Of a stretch of 64,000 nt of DNA, positions 1 through 8,767 are shown piece by piece. The position numbers and the translations under genes are program-made. This stretch comes from Armatimonadota bacterium. Its GTDB lineage: Bacteria > Armatimonadota > UBA5829 > DTLH01. The notes below the pieces were generated by a model. That model was not told the DNA's origin. It did not search any database and worked only from the letters and a program-made list of their open reading frames with translations. Position 1 is the stretch's first letter, and each line of letters opens with the position of its first letter. The DNA is taken from contig JAKPFN010000147.1 of the NCBI GenBank assembly GCA_029551395.1, forward strand, positions 1 through 64,000. The letters are read 5' to 3'.

Positions 1-390
1 ATTAATGTGGTAGTACGAATTGCATCCCTTGCAGTTAAAGACTATTTGTTGCAGGTATCGATGCCACAACTGTCAAAATATGTCAGTTGTTTGGTTCATT
101 AGCATATGTGTATTCGAATTAACAACATATATGCGATTCTACATAGCAGGTTAGCTTATAAATAAACATATGTCAATACTGAAACTGCAGAATATACTAA
201 TAAAATCTATAAACTGGTAATTATAACAGGTAAACCCAACCACACTGTAAGAGATAGACAGGAATGTTCTTGTATAACGGCCAAGCACGTCGATTTTAGG
301 CCAACAGGCAGCCAACAAAAGCTGCTCTTAAAGACCACAAAAAGCACCAGGTCTCAAGAATTGTCTATCGTCTCGATGTTTTTCATAAAG
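1..390. other. Left-edge intergenic stretch, no gene seen
   Basis: This stretch is AT-rich and I see no convincing coding frame in it. The ORF track entry at 361..609 runs antisense over the terminator and the end of the first PEP-CTERM gene and is a shadow. No RNA gene or repeat was recognised. Confidence 0.5.
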
Positions 391-425
391 AAGAAACCGG
401 CCACCCAAAGTGGCGAGTGGCCGGT
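391..425 (-). terminator. Rho-independent terminator after the PEP-CTERM genes
   Basis: On the minus strand a 9-bp perfect stem (ACCGGCCAC / GTGGCCGGT) is followed by TTCTTCTTTAT. It sits about 50 bases past the stop of the last PEP-CTERM gene and fits an intrinsic terminator for that transcript. Confidence 0.85.
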
Positions 426-477
426 CAGGATTCGGTTTTTCGGATGTTGTTCTTCTAGTCAGTTTTTGGCCTTAACT

Positions 478-1005
478 TCATGGCCTCTTTCTGCGGAGAA
501 CAGCAAATACTCCTCCAAGTCCCAAACATGCCAGACTCGCCATGGATGCAGGTTCAGGAATAACCATTCCAAGGCTTACACCAGATGCGTTTCTGGCACC
601 GCCAAATAGCGATACATCAACCGTACCTGGGGCATAGACAGATTGGAAACCGAATGAGATTGGACCTTCAGCAGGCATAACATACCCACTGTTCCAGAAC
701 AATGAGTCGCTTCCATCCGAAGCAGGATTTACGAAGTTTTTATCGTTCCAAGCGTTGGTGAATGCAAATTTGCCCAGGTTCTGCACACTGAATCCAGTGA
801 TAGGGCGTGAAGAGTTGGTAATTTCAATCGTATAGGTATACTCCCATACAGTCCCAGTCCAATTGGATTCAGCATGTAGAGGGATGACAGTACCCGTATT
901 TTGCAGGGGTACTACATCGCCGACAAGGTCCGTATCCATAGTGACTGCACCAGCGGCAGCAGCCATCATCAATATAGCTATAACCCCTACTATGACCAAA
1001 CGCAT
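478..1005 (-). CDS. PEP-CTERM sorting-domain protein (paralogue 1)
   Basis: This is a 175-residue exported protein. It has an N-terminal signal peptide (MRLVIVGVIAILMMAAAAGA), a beta-rich middle, and a C-terminal PEP-CTERM tag: the motif VIPEPAS, a hydrophobic helix, then RRKRP. In this family the tag is recognised by an exosortase in the inner membrane, and the protein ends up on the surface or in an exopolysaccharide matrix; the middle has no known enzyme activity. The start is supported by AAAGGAGGG ahead of the ATG. The gene lies 36 bases after the second paralogue, so the two are probably co-transcribed, and the terminator at 391-425 ends the unit. It is the most diverged of the three copies. 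No exosortase gene is in the window. Confidence 0.85.
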   Translation of the reverse strand: MRLVIVGVIAILMMAAAAGAVTMDTDLVGDVVPLQNTGTVIPLHAESNWTGTVWEYTYTIEITNSSRPITGFSVQNLGKFAFTNAWNDKNFVNPASDGSDSLFWNSGYVMPAEGPISFGFQSVYAPGTVDVSLFGGARNASGVSLGMVIPEPASMASLACLGLGGVFAVLRRKRP

Positions 1006-1041
1006 ATCATACCCTCCTTTCGGGAGGCATATTCTTAAACA

Positions 1042-1575
1042 TTATCTTCGACGCCTCCATATTGCAGAAACACCAGCCAACATTCCGGCAAGTGTTAGAA
1101 TTGACCCTGGTTCGGGAATGACAGCGTTACTCATGCCAATGGTCATCCCGCCAGCGCTTTGTCCACTGTCTACGGTCAGTGCATAGACTGGGATAACCTC
1201 CGGTTGGTACTCAGAGTCATAACTGAAAGTGATAGTCTGTCCAGGTGTAAAATATCCTGAAAGCCAATCGATCGAGTAAGCCTGTGGATCATAAATGGGA
1301 TTCAGGAACGTTCCACTGTTTGCTGCATTGGTGAAGGCAAGCTGTCCTGGATTTTCCACCTGGAATGTCTTGATAATTCCACCTACAGTGGAAGACGTAT
1401 ACGTCAGTGTGTAGGTGTAGTGCCAGACAGTGCCGGTCCAACTGGCATCAGCAGACAGGTTAAGCGTACCTATGGTTCCGGTAAGTATGGTGTCTTTGTG
1501 TATGTCTGCTAATGCGGGGACGGCTATCGCGATGCATAAAAACGCGATCAACAAAACATTTCTCATATGCAACAT
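1042..1575 (-). CDS. PEP-CTERM sorting-domain protein (paralogue 2)
   Basis: This exported protein of about 177 residues has a signal peptide (MRNVLLIAFLCIAIAVPALA) and a C-terminal tag VIPEPGS, hydrophobic helix, RRRR. The ORF track begins at 1599, but I place the start at the ATG at 1575 because AGGAGG lies eight bases upstream of it. The central region shares the stretch TVGGIIKTFQVEN and a WTGT.W.YTYTLTYT block with the 1815..2354 gene, so these two are recent duplicates. The expected fate is exosortase-dependent anchoring at the cell surface or in the matrix; the molecular role of the central domain is unknown. Confidence 0.85.
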   Translation of the reverse strand: MLHMRNVLLIAFLCIAIAVPALADIHKDTILTGTIGTLNLSADASWTGTVWHYTYTLTYTSSTVGGIIKTFQVENPGQLAFTNAANSGTFLNPIYDPQAYSIDWLSGYFTPGQTITFSYDSEYQPEVIPVYALTVDSGQSAGGMTIGMSNAVIPEPGSILTLAGMLAGVSAIWRRRR

Positions 1576-1612
1576 CCTCTCTTCCTCCTGGTTCGGCAAG
1601 TCCGTGCTATCG

Positions 1613-1618
1613 ATTATA
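1613..1618 (-). promoter_or_regulatory. Possible -10 box for PEP-CTERM paralogue 2
   Basis: A perfect TATAAT lies on the minus strand about 38 bases ahead of the proposed start at 1575. No good -35 hexamer stands at the usual distance, so this is a weak call. Confidence 0.35.
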
Positions 1619-1814
1619 TTTACGTCCCCATCCTTTGGGCTCGCTGCTTATATTACAGCAGGTCACTGCTCCTCGGCTGTATATTCCCGTAAACACGACA
1701 GCACAGACTAAATGATGAGCAAAACACCCATCAAAAGATAGCACCACAATCAGGTAAACCACTGCTGATCTGCCTGATTAAACAATAGTATCCCGCTCCT
1801 GGTCTAATAACCGA

Positions 1815-2354
1815 TTACCGTCTCCTACGCCGCAGGCTGAACAAAGCTCCACTAGCCATAGCGCCAAGCACTGCAAAAGAGCCGGGTTCAGGTACCATTG
1901 TATCCGACATTCCTAAAGTCAACCCACCTGCATTCTGCCCTGCGTCAACTGTCAGCGTAAAGGTCTGTCCTACTTCTGGCACATACAGTGACTCATACGA
2001 GAATACGGCAGTCTCGCCAGGTGCCAGCCTTCCATTGATCCAGTCAAGCGAGTAAGCCATCGGATCATAGGCTGGATTCGTAAAGCTAAGGCTGTTGTTA
2101 CTGTTCAGGTAGGGAACCTGATAAGAATTCTCCACCTGGAATGTCTTGATGATTCCACCTACAGTCGATTGGGTGTAGGTAAGAGTGTAGGTGTATTGCC
2201 AGATGGTTCCCGTCCAATTGGCTTCTGCATGCAGATCTAGAGTGCCTATTGTTCCAGTAAGCTGAGTGTCATAGGTAACAGCGTGGCAGCAGACTGACCC
2301 GGCTAGTAGGAGTACTGCAATTACAGTTATAGCCCTGAGCTTTGAGGCTCTCAT
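1815..2354 (-). CDS. PEP-CTERM sorting-domain protein (paralogue 3)
   Basis: This exported protein has about 179 residues, a signal peptide (MRASKLRAITVIAVLLLAGSVCCHA), a beta-rich centre and a tag VPEPGS, hydrophobic segment, RRRRR. The ORF track starts at 2375; the start at 2354 is preferred because GGAAAGGAGGGA stands directly ahead of it. The central part is closely similar to paralogue 2. It is the first gene of the set and has a near-consensus promoter upstream. Established knowledge: such tags mark substrates for exosortase. The function of the mature protein cannot be read from the sequence. Confidence 0.85.
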   Translation of the reverse strand: MRASKLRAITVIAVLLLAGSVCCHAVTYDTQLTGTIGTLDLHAEANWTGTIWQYTYTLTYTQSTVGGIIKTFQVENSYQVPYLNSNNSLSFTNPAYDPMAYSLDWINGRLAPGETAVFSYESLYVPEVGQTFTLTVDAGQNAGGLTLGMSDTMVPEPGSFAVLGAMASGALFSLRRRRR

Positions 2355-2496
2355 AAAGAAATCCCTCCTTTCCAATATGGTGTGACTACCACCGTTAAAG
2401 AATAACGGCGAACCATTTCGGCGCCTTCATCTAAACTATGGAAGACTGCCTTTAGTAGACATCAGCACATCACAGGATGAGCTAACTTACTGATTA

Positions 2497-2525
2497 ACCA
2501 TACCCCATGTATGCTCGCCTGTCAA
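2497..2525 (-). promoter_or_regulatory. Sigma-70-type promoter for the PEP-CTERM genes
   Basis: On the minus strand a perfect TTGACA (2520-2525) is separated by 17 bases from TATGGT (2497-2502), which fits a housekeeping promoter. Transcription would begin near 2490 and leave a leader of about 135 bases before the gene at 1815..2354. The rest of 2355..2762 shows no gene or RNA that I recognise. Confidence 0.7.
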
Positions 2526-2762
2526 TAGGGTAGACTAATATAATTCAAAAACAGGTAATTGTACTAGTATCTAAAACAAATGAGGCATATTACTGAATGA
2601 TAATATTCACTCTATCCTCACTTCTTTGTCCGACACAGAGTATCAATCCTCGCTTGATAATACCGCAATTCATACAGTTTTGCGTTCCGTGCTGCCTCAA
2701 AACGCTGATTTCAGCACCTGTTCTACTGGACTGTCACTTTTTGACAATAAATGGATATATGA

Positions 2763-3194
2763 CTATAGTGAATGCAGTTCTTCTCCTCTAAGTATCCGCA
2801 TTCCACCTTCCTGCAGGACTGTGATAGCATCTTCAACCGGTTCAATTCTAAAGACAACTATCGCATGATCCCCAGAACGGCCAACAAAGGCGTACATATA
2901 TTCAATGTTTAGATTTTTTGCAGCCAATATGTCAATAACTCCCGCGAGGCCGCCAGGACGATCTGGGATTTCAACGGCCAGCACCTCAGTCCTTGCTACT
3001 GTGAACCCATTGTCAGTAAGAACCTGGGTAGCGAGGTCAGGATCATTGACGATCAACCTTAGAAGGCCGTAATCGATTGTATCTGCTATTGAGAGTGCTC
3101 GAATATTGATATTGTTATCAGCTAGTGTCCTTGTGACATCAGATAATCTGCCTGATTTATTCTCTAAAAACACGGAAATCTGGTTTACTCTCAC
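2763..3194 (-). CDS. Double ACT-domain regulatory protein
   Basis: The product has 143 residues built of two ACT modules (about 1-70 and 72-143). The first begins [19 protein letters not shown] and the second contains [20 protein letters not shown] domains bind amino acids or related small ligands and control a partner enzyme. The start codon overlaps the stop of the CoA ligase gene by four bases (ATGA), a strong sign of translational coupling. This ligase-plus-ACT pairing recurs in anaerobes and archaea with aryl-acid activation genes. Inference: it senses an aromatic amino acid or aryl acid and tunes the ligase. No DNA-binding region is present. Confidence 0.85.
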   Translation of the reverse strand: MRVNQISVFLENKSGRLSDVTRTLADNNINIRALSIADTIDYGLLRLIVNDPDLATQVLTDNGFTVARTEVLAVEIPDRPGGLAGVIDILAAKNLNIEYMYAFVGRSGDHAIVVFRIEPVEDAITVLQEGGMRILRGEELHSL

Positions 3195-4501
3195 TGGTTC
3201 AAATCCCTCCTGTCAATCACTCTCTTTGCTTTGCCTTCACTTCTTGCTATTGTTTTGGGTTCGACGAGTCTTATTTTGAGCGATATTCCAAGCAGACTTT
3301 CGAGTTCTGCTACGATTGCCCTTTCTATCGCTTCGAGTTTGCGAACTTCGTCTGAAACCATCTTTGGAGAGACCTCTACCCAGACCTCCAATTGGTCCAT
3401 GCGGCCTTTCTCTCTATCGACAACAATCAGATAATGCGGTTCCGTTCCATCTATCTCCATCAGGATACTTTCGATCTGGCTGGGGAAGACATTGACGCCG
3501 CGGATTATCAACATATCATCCGTGCGGCCAAGCACACGATGCATCCTTCTGAAAACACGCCCGCAGCCGCAGTTATCGCTAAAAAGATAGGTAACATCCC
3601 TAGTCCGATATCTAATAAGCGGCAGCGCTTCTTTCGTGAGGGATGTGAATACTAATTCACCTTTATATCCATCCGGCTGTCTTTCTCCAGTCTCAGGATC
3701 TATGATTTCCGGGTAGAAATGGTCTTCTGATACATGCAGTCCGGCTTTTTCCATACATTCGTAGGATACTCCAGGCCCCATTACTTCTGAAAGCCCGTAG
3801 ATATCCAGTGCATCTATATGAAGCTTCTCTTCTATTTCTCGACGCATGTTCTCGGACCAAGGCTCAGCGCCAAAAAAACCAGCCTTAAGCGGCAGTTTAG
3901 AGGTATCGATTCCCTGCTCTGCAGCCGATTCGCCCAGAAGAACAGCATAAGATGGAGTGCAACATAAAACAGTGCAGCCAAAATCCTGCATTATCTGCAA
4001 CTGACGCTTGGTATTACCGCCTGAGATTGGGACTACGGAAGCACCAATCTTTTCTGCACCGTAATGTGCCCCAAGTCCGCCTGTAAACAGCCCATAACCA
4101 TAAGCGTTTTGGACTATATCACCTTTGGTCGTGCCGCCAGCGCTCAGCGTCCTTGCCATAGCTTCAGACCAGACTCCGATATCGTTTTCTGTATATCCAA
4201 CAACGGTCTGTTTTCCTGTTGTCCCAGAACTTGCATGGATGCGAACAACCTGCTCAAGCGGAACAGCGAACATCCCAAACGGATAGTTATCTCTGAAATC
4301 CTCTTTTGTAGTAAATGGAAGTTTGGTAATGTCATCAATAGATTTGATATCTTCGGGGTTGACTCCGGCAGCATCAAGTTTCCTGCGATAAAACGGCACA
4401 TTATCATATGCAAATCTTACAGTATTTTTTAACCGTTCCCCTTGAAGCTCTCGAAGCTCATCAAGACTCATACATTCAGTTTTTTTGTCCCAGAAATACA
4501 C
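3191..4501 (-). CDS. paaK: Phenylacetate-CoA ligase family protein
   Basis: The product is 436 residues, the usual PaaK length. Adenylate-forming motifs are in order: SSGTTGKQ (nucleotide loop), [29 protein letters not shown], and [20 protein letters not shown], the hinge into the C-terminal domain. The family converts phenylacetate or another aryl acid plus ATP and CoA to the acyl-CoA in the cytoplasm. No ring-epoxidase (paaABCDE) genes are nearby, so aerobic phenylacetate breakdown is not supported. With the ACT partner, salvage or fermentation of aryl acids from aromatic amino acids is more likely. The exact substrate is not shown by the sequence. Confidence 0.85.
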   Translation of the reverse strand: MYFWDKKTECMSLDELRELQGERLKNTVRFAYDNVPFYRRKLDAAGVNPEDIKSIDDITKLPFTTKEDFRDNYPFGMFAVPLEQVVRIHASSGTTGKQTVVGYTENDIGVWSEAMARTLSAGGTTKGDIVQNAYGYGLFTGGLGAHYGAEKIGASVVPISGGNTKRQLQIMQDFGCTVLCCTPSYAVLLGESAAEQGIDTSKLPLKAGFFGAEPWSENMRREIEEKLHIDALDIYGLSEVMGPGVSYECMEKAGLHVSEDHFYPEIIDPETGERQPDGYKGELVFTSLTKEALPLIRYRTRDVTYLFSDNCGCGRVFRRMHRVLGRTDDMLIIRGVNVFPSQIESILMEIDGTEPHYLIVVDREKGRMDQLEVWVEVSPKMVSDEVRKLEAIERAIVAELESLLGISLKIRLVEPKTIARSEGKAKRVIDRRDLNQ

Positions 4502-4791
4502 AGACTATAACTCCTAACAACTGGCTATACTTTTATCTTATATATGATAGCTGAGGTTTCCTGCTCAATAGGAATACGTGCATCATTAATTTGGTGTGTC
4601 AGAAATGTCGAAAAGCCTAAACAAATATATACTGAAACATCTTAGGCTGTTTAATCCTCTTAGGGTAAAATGTCTTTCGTTTCTTTACCTCACCCAACTA
4701 TTCATCGTTCTCAGGATGCAGGGCCAATTCATCTTCTTTTACACTATTAAAGGCAGCATAGATTATAATGTCTGCTGGGTATAGATGAATT

Positions 4792-5742
4792 ATGAGACTC
4801 TTCCAAAAACTTCGCAGCCATAACCGATTACTGATAATCAATCTTGTTTTTCTACTGATAATAGTATTGATTGAAAGGTTTCCAGGAGAGCGGTGGTGGC
4901 CGACTCTGGTTTTAATCTATTCGCCTCAACAGATTTTAGTTATTCCGTCTGTTTTATTAGCTGCATATTTTATTCGATTCAAGAAATGGAGCGCTGCAAT
5001 CATCACGATATTACCTGCTGGTCTTATCCTAATGATGCTCTTAGGCGCTCCAATACAAAAAAATACATCTGATAACCCATCCGATCTGCGGATTCTGACT
5101 TGGAATCTGTATAGAGGTCAGGCAGGACCTTCACTCCCTGAAATGGTCACACATGTCTGGCCGGATGTGATTTGCATTCAAGAAGGCACCCCCTGGTCGC
5201 GGAAACATCTTGAAAAAATGCTGGACAAGCCGCAATTTCGCGGATGGTATTCTACTGAATGTGGTGAGTTGATTATTCTCAGCAGGCTGCCTATGAAACG
5301 GCTTGGAACGACACATTCAGCGCTGTGGGCCTCAGTAGATGTGAATGGCGAGGAAGTAGTTATCATAAATGCACATTTCACAGCACCATTTGATGCAAGG
5401 ATATCCGACCTGGTAAATCCAGCGAAACTCAATGGAGCTGTAAGATTGCGAAATAAGCAAACATCGCAGATTTTGGATCAACTACCTACTGACAAACCTG
5501 CTGTGCTGTGCGGAGATCTGAATACACCGCCGAATTCAGCTATCTACAGGATATTGAAGAGTGAGATGATCGATGCATTTATGGAAACCGGCAGCGGCTT
5601 TGGACTCAGTTATTATCGAAAACTGCCGTTAGTGCGAATCGATCATATAATGGTAACTCCAAACATAACACCAGTTAGATGCTGGATGCCAAAAACAGCG
5701 GTATCGAACCATAAACCAGTATGTGCTGATCTGGATATCTAA
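4792..5742 (+). CDS. Membrane-anchored endonuclease/exonuclease/phosphatase-family protein
   Basis: The 316-residue product has two or three N-terminal membrane segments (about 13-30, 38-60 and 65-85) and then an EEP domain. The catalytic landmarks are visible: LTWNLYRG, the metal-binding glutamate in IQEGTP, DLNTPPN, the aspartate-histidine pair in RIDHIMVTP, and SNHKP near the end. The family hydrolyses phosphoesters, from nucleic acids to phospholipid headgroups. The membrane anchor places the catalytic part at the membrane face, so a lipid or extracellular substrate is likelier than DNA repair. It is convergent with alr, which ends 11 bases away. Confidence 0.8.
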   Translation: MRLFQKLRSHNRLLIINLVFLLIIVLIERFPGERWWPTLVLIYSPQQILVIPSVLLAAYFIRFKKWSAAIITILPAGLILMMLLGAPIQKNTSDNPSDLRILTWNLYRGQAGPSLPEMVTHVWPDVICIQEGTPWSRKHLEKMLDKPQFRGWYSTECGELIILSRLPMKRLGTTHSALWASVDVNGEEVVIINAHFTAPFDARISDLVNPAKLNGAVRLRNKQTSQILDQLPTDKPAVLCGDLNTPPNSAIYRILKSEMIDAFMETGSGFGLSYYRKLPLVRIDHIMVTPNITPVRCWMPKTAVSNHKPVCADLDI

Positions 5743-5753
5743 TCAGATTCAGA

Positions 5754-6965
5754 TCAAAAATCAGCAATTTCTTTAGCATCACGGTTGGATACAGAAGCGC
5801 AGACTTCTTCAGTACTTTTACCAACATAGACTCTCGGCACACGTTTTCCGATAGAGGTTATAACATCATGCGGGATCGTTCCGAGCATTTCAGCAACTTT
5901 CTCGACAGAAAGAAAATCGTATCCGCCATCAAGAAGCACGACCTCATCGCCTACCTCTACGCCTGGAACATCTGTCACATCGATCAATGTCTGGTCCATA
6001 CAGACTCGGCCAATAATAGGGGCACTTTGTCCTCTTACAGCAACCTCACCGCAATTCGACAACCCCCGCTCATAACCATCAGCATAACCGACAGGTATAG
6101 TGGCGACCTTTGTTGTTCTCTTAGTAATGAAAGTCCGGCCGTAGCTGATAGTTTTGTTCGGCGGCAGGTCTTTCATAAAGATTATCCGAGTGCGGAATGT
6201 TAGGGCCGGTTTCAAATCCAGGCATCTAGTCACTTCAGCAGACGGATACCATCCATACATAGCTATCCCAGGTCGGACAAGATCCAAGTGTGCATTCGGA
6301 TATTCAATCACTGCTCCACTGTTAGCAGCGTGAGCGAATGCAGGGACTATTCCTCTTTCATTCAATTTTGATAAGATGCCTTTGAATATCCTGATCTGCT
6401 CTTCAGTAAACCTTCTATCTCTCTCATCAGCCGATGGAAAATGAGTGAATATACCATCAAGATCAAGAGATGGCAATCCTGTAAGGGCAGTCACCAAATC
6501 AACAGCATCATCTGCCTGACAGCCTATTCGGCCCATACCTGTGTCTACTTTGATGTGAATATGAGCTTTAATCTCACGTTTTGCCGCCTCTGCAGCAAGA
6601 TCACATGCAGAAGCAAGGTCACATACAGTGGCAGATATTTTTCGGGCTATTATTTCTGCAGATGAATCAGGAGTCGAACATCCAAGAATCAATATTGGTG
6701 CCTCAATCCCGTGATCACGCAGTTCAACAGCTTCTTCTACGCTGGCAACACCGAGCATATCTGCACCAGCAGATAGCGCCGCCTGACTGACTTTAACGGC
6801 ACCATGTCCATAACCGTCTGCCTTTACAGCCGGCATTATCTTGACTCCAGGCCCCACGAAGCGTCGAATCGCTCGAATATTATGGGCAATAGCGTCAAGA
6901 TCGATTTCTGCGTACGTTGGTCTATGTATTCTCAAACTCTTATCCATAAAAACTGAGGTAGTCAC
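5754..6965 (-). CDS. alr: Alanine racemase
   Basis: The product is 403 residues, slightly longer than typical. It interconverts L- and D-alanine with pyridoxal phosphate in the cytoplasm and supplies D-alanine for peptidoglycan. The cofactor lysine is at about residue 48 in AVKADGYGHG. The second catalytic base is the tyrosine of TISYGRTF, and RVCMDQTLIDVTD is the conserved C-terminal active-site segment. The track start is a GTG with only a weak ribosome site; the ATG six codons later (MDKSLRIHRP) is an equally good start. The last 20 or so residues (STEEVCASVSNRDAKEIADF) extend past the usual end and are unlikely to matter for catalysis. Confidence 0.93.
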   Translation of the reverse strand: MTTSVFMDKSLRIHRPTYAEIDLDAIAHNIRAIRRFVGPGVKIMPAVKADGYGHGAVKVSQAALSAGADMLGVASVEEAVELRDHGIEAPILILGCSTPDSSAEIIARKISATVCDLASACDLAAEAAKREIKAHIHIKVDTGMGRIGCQADDAVDLVTALTGLPSLDLDGIFTHFPSADERDRRFTEEQIRIFKGILSKLNERGIVPAFAHAANSGAVIEYPNAHLDLVRPGIAMYGWYPSAEVTRCLDLKPALTFRTRIIFMKDLPPNKTISYGRTFITKRTTKVATIPVGYADGYERGLSNCGEVAVRGQSAPIIGRVCMDQTLIDVTDVPGVEVGDEVVLLDGGYDFLSVEKVAEMLGTIPHDVITSIGKRVPRVYVGKSTEEVCASVSNRDAKEIADF

Positions 6966-7104
6966 TTTATCTTACGTGGATTAGTGGTCAGAAGTTTACT
7001 CACTGGTTCCAACAACACAAAGTCTACCGCTTTTTTGCCTTCTCGTGCAAGGATAATGCTGATATTGAAATTGAATATTATATGTATTTTAATCCGAGCG
7101 ATAC

Positions 7105-7995
7105 CTAAAACCTATTTCCCGTTATTGTAACGAAGAATTGCCAGATCAGTTCCGTTGCGCTTACCTTATTGCTCTGTTTACCTGCAATTCGCTCGTTTAA
7201 CAAAGGTTTCCCTCCAGGCCAGTGATGCCCTAATCCATCAACAATATAAAACAACACCTTTGCATTATCTTTGCATTCTTCGTAGGATATCTTTCTGATG
7301 CCGCTATGATAATATTGGATGGATGGTTCACAACCGCATGTTAACATCTCTGCCCATCTGGTTACAGCGTCCGATATGGATGGTTTATACTCTTTACCCC
7401 ACCAGGGAGTCTCTACTTCACCACCATAAAGAGGATTGATCGGGTCATCAACACCTGCGATAGCAATCAACGATACCGGATGGAGTAGAGGTTGAGGCTT
7501 CATCCATAAATGACCGGATACAGGTGCGATAGCTGCAATCTTGTCCGATAATTCCACGCCCAGCCGATAGCTCATTGAAGCACCATTCGAGAACCCAGCG
7601 ATAAAGATTTTGCTGCTATCTATAACATACTTAGACTCCAGCGTATCGATTAACTTACGAATGAAGCCGGTATCATCAATATTATGGCTACCTGTATGCG
7701 CTCTACCTGAACCATCGTTCCATACCTGAGGATTTCGTAAGAAACTTGGAGGTAATAATGGATCAGCTCTTGTTGCATCAGGAAATACAACAAGAAAACA
7801 TTCTTCATCAGCTACTTTTGTCCAGCCAGTGCTATCAAGCGCGCCAAGAGCAGTATGACCCGCACCATGAAGCATAATCACTAAAGGAACCGCTGCAGAT
7901 TTATCATAAGAAGGCGGTATGTGTATGATGTAATGACGTTCCACACCATCTATCGTTATTGATTGATACTGATTCCCTCCACGATTAATCTGCAA
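7105..7995 (-). CDS. PHB depolymerase/LpqC-type esterase (alpha/beta hydrolase)
   Basis: The product is 296 residues. It has the alpha/beta-hydrolase oxyanion segment VIMLHGAGHT, the nucleophile elbow GFSNGAS, and a likely catalytic histidine in DGLGHHWPGG, the tail pattern of polyhydroxybutyrate depolymerase and feruloyl esterase-like proteins. There is no signal peptide, so it is predicted to be intracellular, unlike most PHB depolymerases. The start is a TTG preceded by AAGGAG. The ester substrate cannot be named from the sequence; a plant-derived or polyester ester is likely. Confidence 0.8.
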   Translation of the reverse strand: MQINRGGNQYQSITIDGVERHYIIHIPPSYDKSAAVPLVIMLHGAGHTALGALDSTGWTKVADEECFLVVFPDATRADPLLPPSFLRNPQVWNDGSGRAHTGSHNIDDTGFIRKLIDTLESKYVIDSSKIFIAGFSNGASMSYRLGVELSDKIAAIAPVSGHLWMKPQPLLHPVSLIAIAGVDDPINPLYGGEVETPWWGKEYKPSISDAVTRWAEMLTCGCEPSIQYYHSGIRKISYEECKDNAKVLFYIVDGLGHHWPGGKPLLNERIAGKQSNKVSATELIWQFFVTITGNRF

Positions 7996-8141
7996 TGATT
8001 GATCTCCTTACTTAAGCCTTTTGCTTTACCTGTATGATTATCAATACGGCAGTTTCGGGCTAGAACTGCACGGGTACGACAATAATAGTAGACCAGTTAA
8101 TCGAGAATGTTAAGTAGCAAAGTAAAAATTGAGGTAAGACC

Positions 8142-8378
8142 TTGAGTCCATATTATAGCATTCGAAGCAGCAAGCCTGGATTCTGGCCGATGGCGTTTTT
8201 AGTGTTGATTATGATAATGCTGGTGTTGGCAATAGGATTCTCCCGCTACGGGACTATACCAGCACCGGGCCCTGTTCAGCCGGAATATCCAGCATATAGG
8301 CCACCTGAACATGCCGATAGTCCGTATAAATCAGTCCCATATTCTCCCGGAGAACAAAGCAATCCAGTGACACATTAA
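8142..8378 (+). CDS. Small single-pass membrane protein, MSPY type A
   Basis: The product is 78 residues. It begins MSPYYSIRSS, continues into one transmembrane helix (about 17-36), and ends in a proline- and tyrosine-rich tail. The start is a TTG with GAGGTAAGA upstream. The following gene also begins MSPY, with a similarly placed single helix and a Pro/Glu-rich tail, so the two look like an ancient tandem pair. I recognise no family. The predicted topology leaves the low-complexity tail on one side of the membrane, probably outside. Real coding is supported by the ribosome sites and the shared N-terminus. Confidence 0.6.
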   Translation: MSPYYSIRSSKPGFWPMAFLVLIMIMLVLAIGFSRYGTIPAPGPVQPEYPAYRPPEHADSPYKSVPYSPGEQSNPVTH

Positions 8379-8414
8379 GTGCTTGATTATTATACAAGAC
8401 TAAGGTGATGTATT

Positions 8415-8765
8415 ATGAGTCCTTATACATTGAGAAGTGAAAGAGACGAAGCGGCATTCTGGGGAGTGTTCTTCATAGTCCTGCTGCTGGTTGTGGCAAT
8501 TTTGTTGATTGCTTACTTCACCTGGTTGCGGCCAAATCTCCAGGATAGAGCAGCAGAACGGACCAGAGTGACTGTAGAACGACAGAACCGGCCATCAGCT
8601 ACACCAGAAGCAACCGGGCAATCGGAAGAGCAAAGGGTACCTGCAGAACAAACAGAACCGGGAGTCTCTGATGAGCCTAAAGCACCTGGCGCAGAAGGTC
8701 CTTTAGGTCCAGCTTCACCAGGAGAAACAGGCAGTGAAGGTTTACAGGAAGATCAAACCCGTTGA
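8415..8765 (+). CDS. Small single-pass membrane protein, MSPY type B
   Basis: The product is 116 residues. It begins MSPYTLRSERDEAAFWG, has a hydrophobic helix at about 16-37, then a long disordered tail rich in Glu, Pro, Gly and Thr. The ATG has AAGGTGATG upstream. It lies 36 bases after the type A gene and is probably co-transcribed with it. It stops two bases from the stop of the convergent nitroreductase gene. No family is recognised. The acidic Pro/Gly-rich tail suggests a periplasmic or wall-spanning spacer. Confidence 0.65.
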   Translation: MSPYTLRSERDEAAFWGVFFIVLLLVVAILLIAYFTWLRPNLQDRAAERTRVTVERQNRPSATPEATGQSEEQRVPAEQTEPGVSDEPKAPGAEGPLGPASPGETGSEGLQEDQTR

Positions 8766-8767
8766 TC

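Noticed and set aside
4596-4784. 62-residue ORF upstream of the EEP gene
   Set aside because: It has atypical composition and no ribosome site. It is probably just the leader of the EEP gene.
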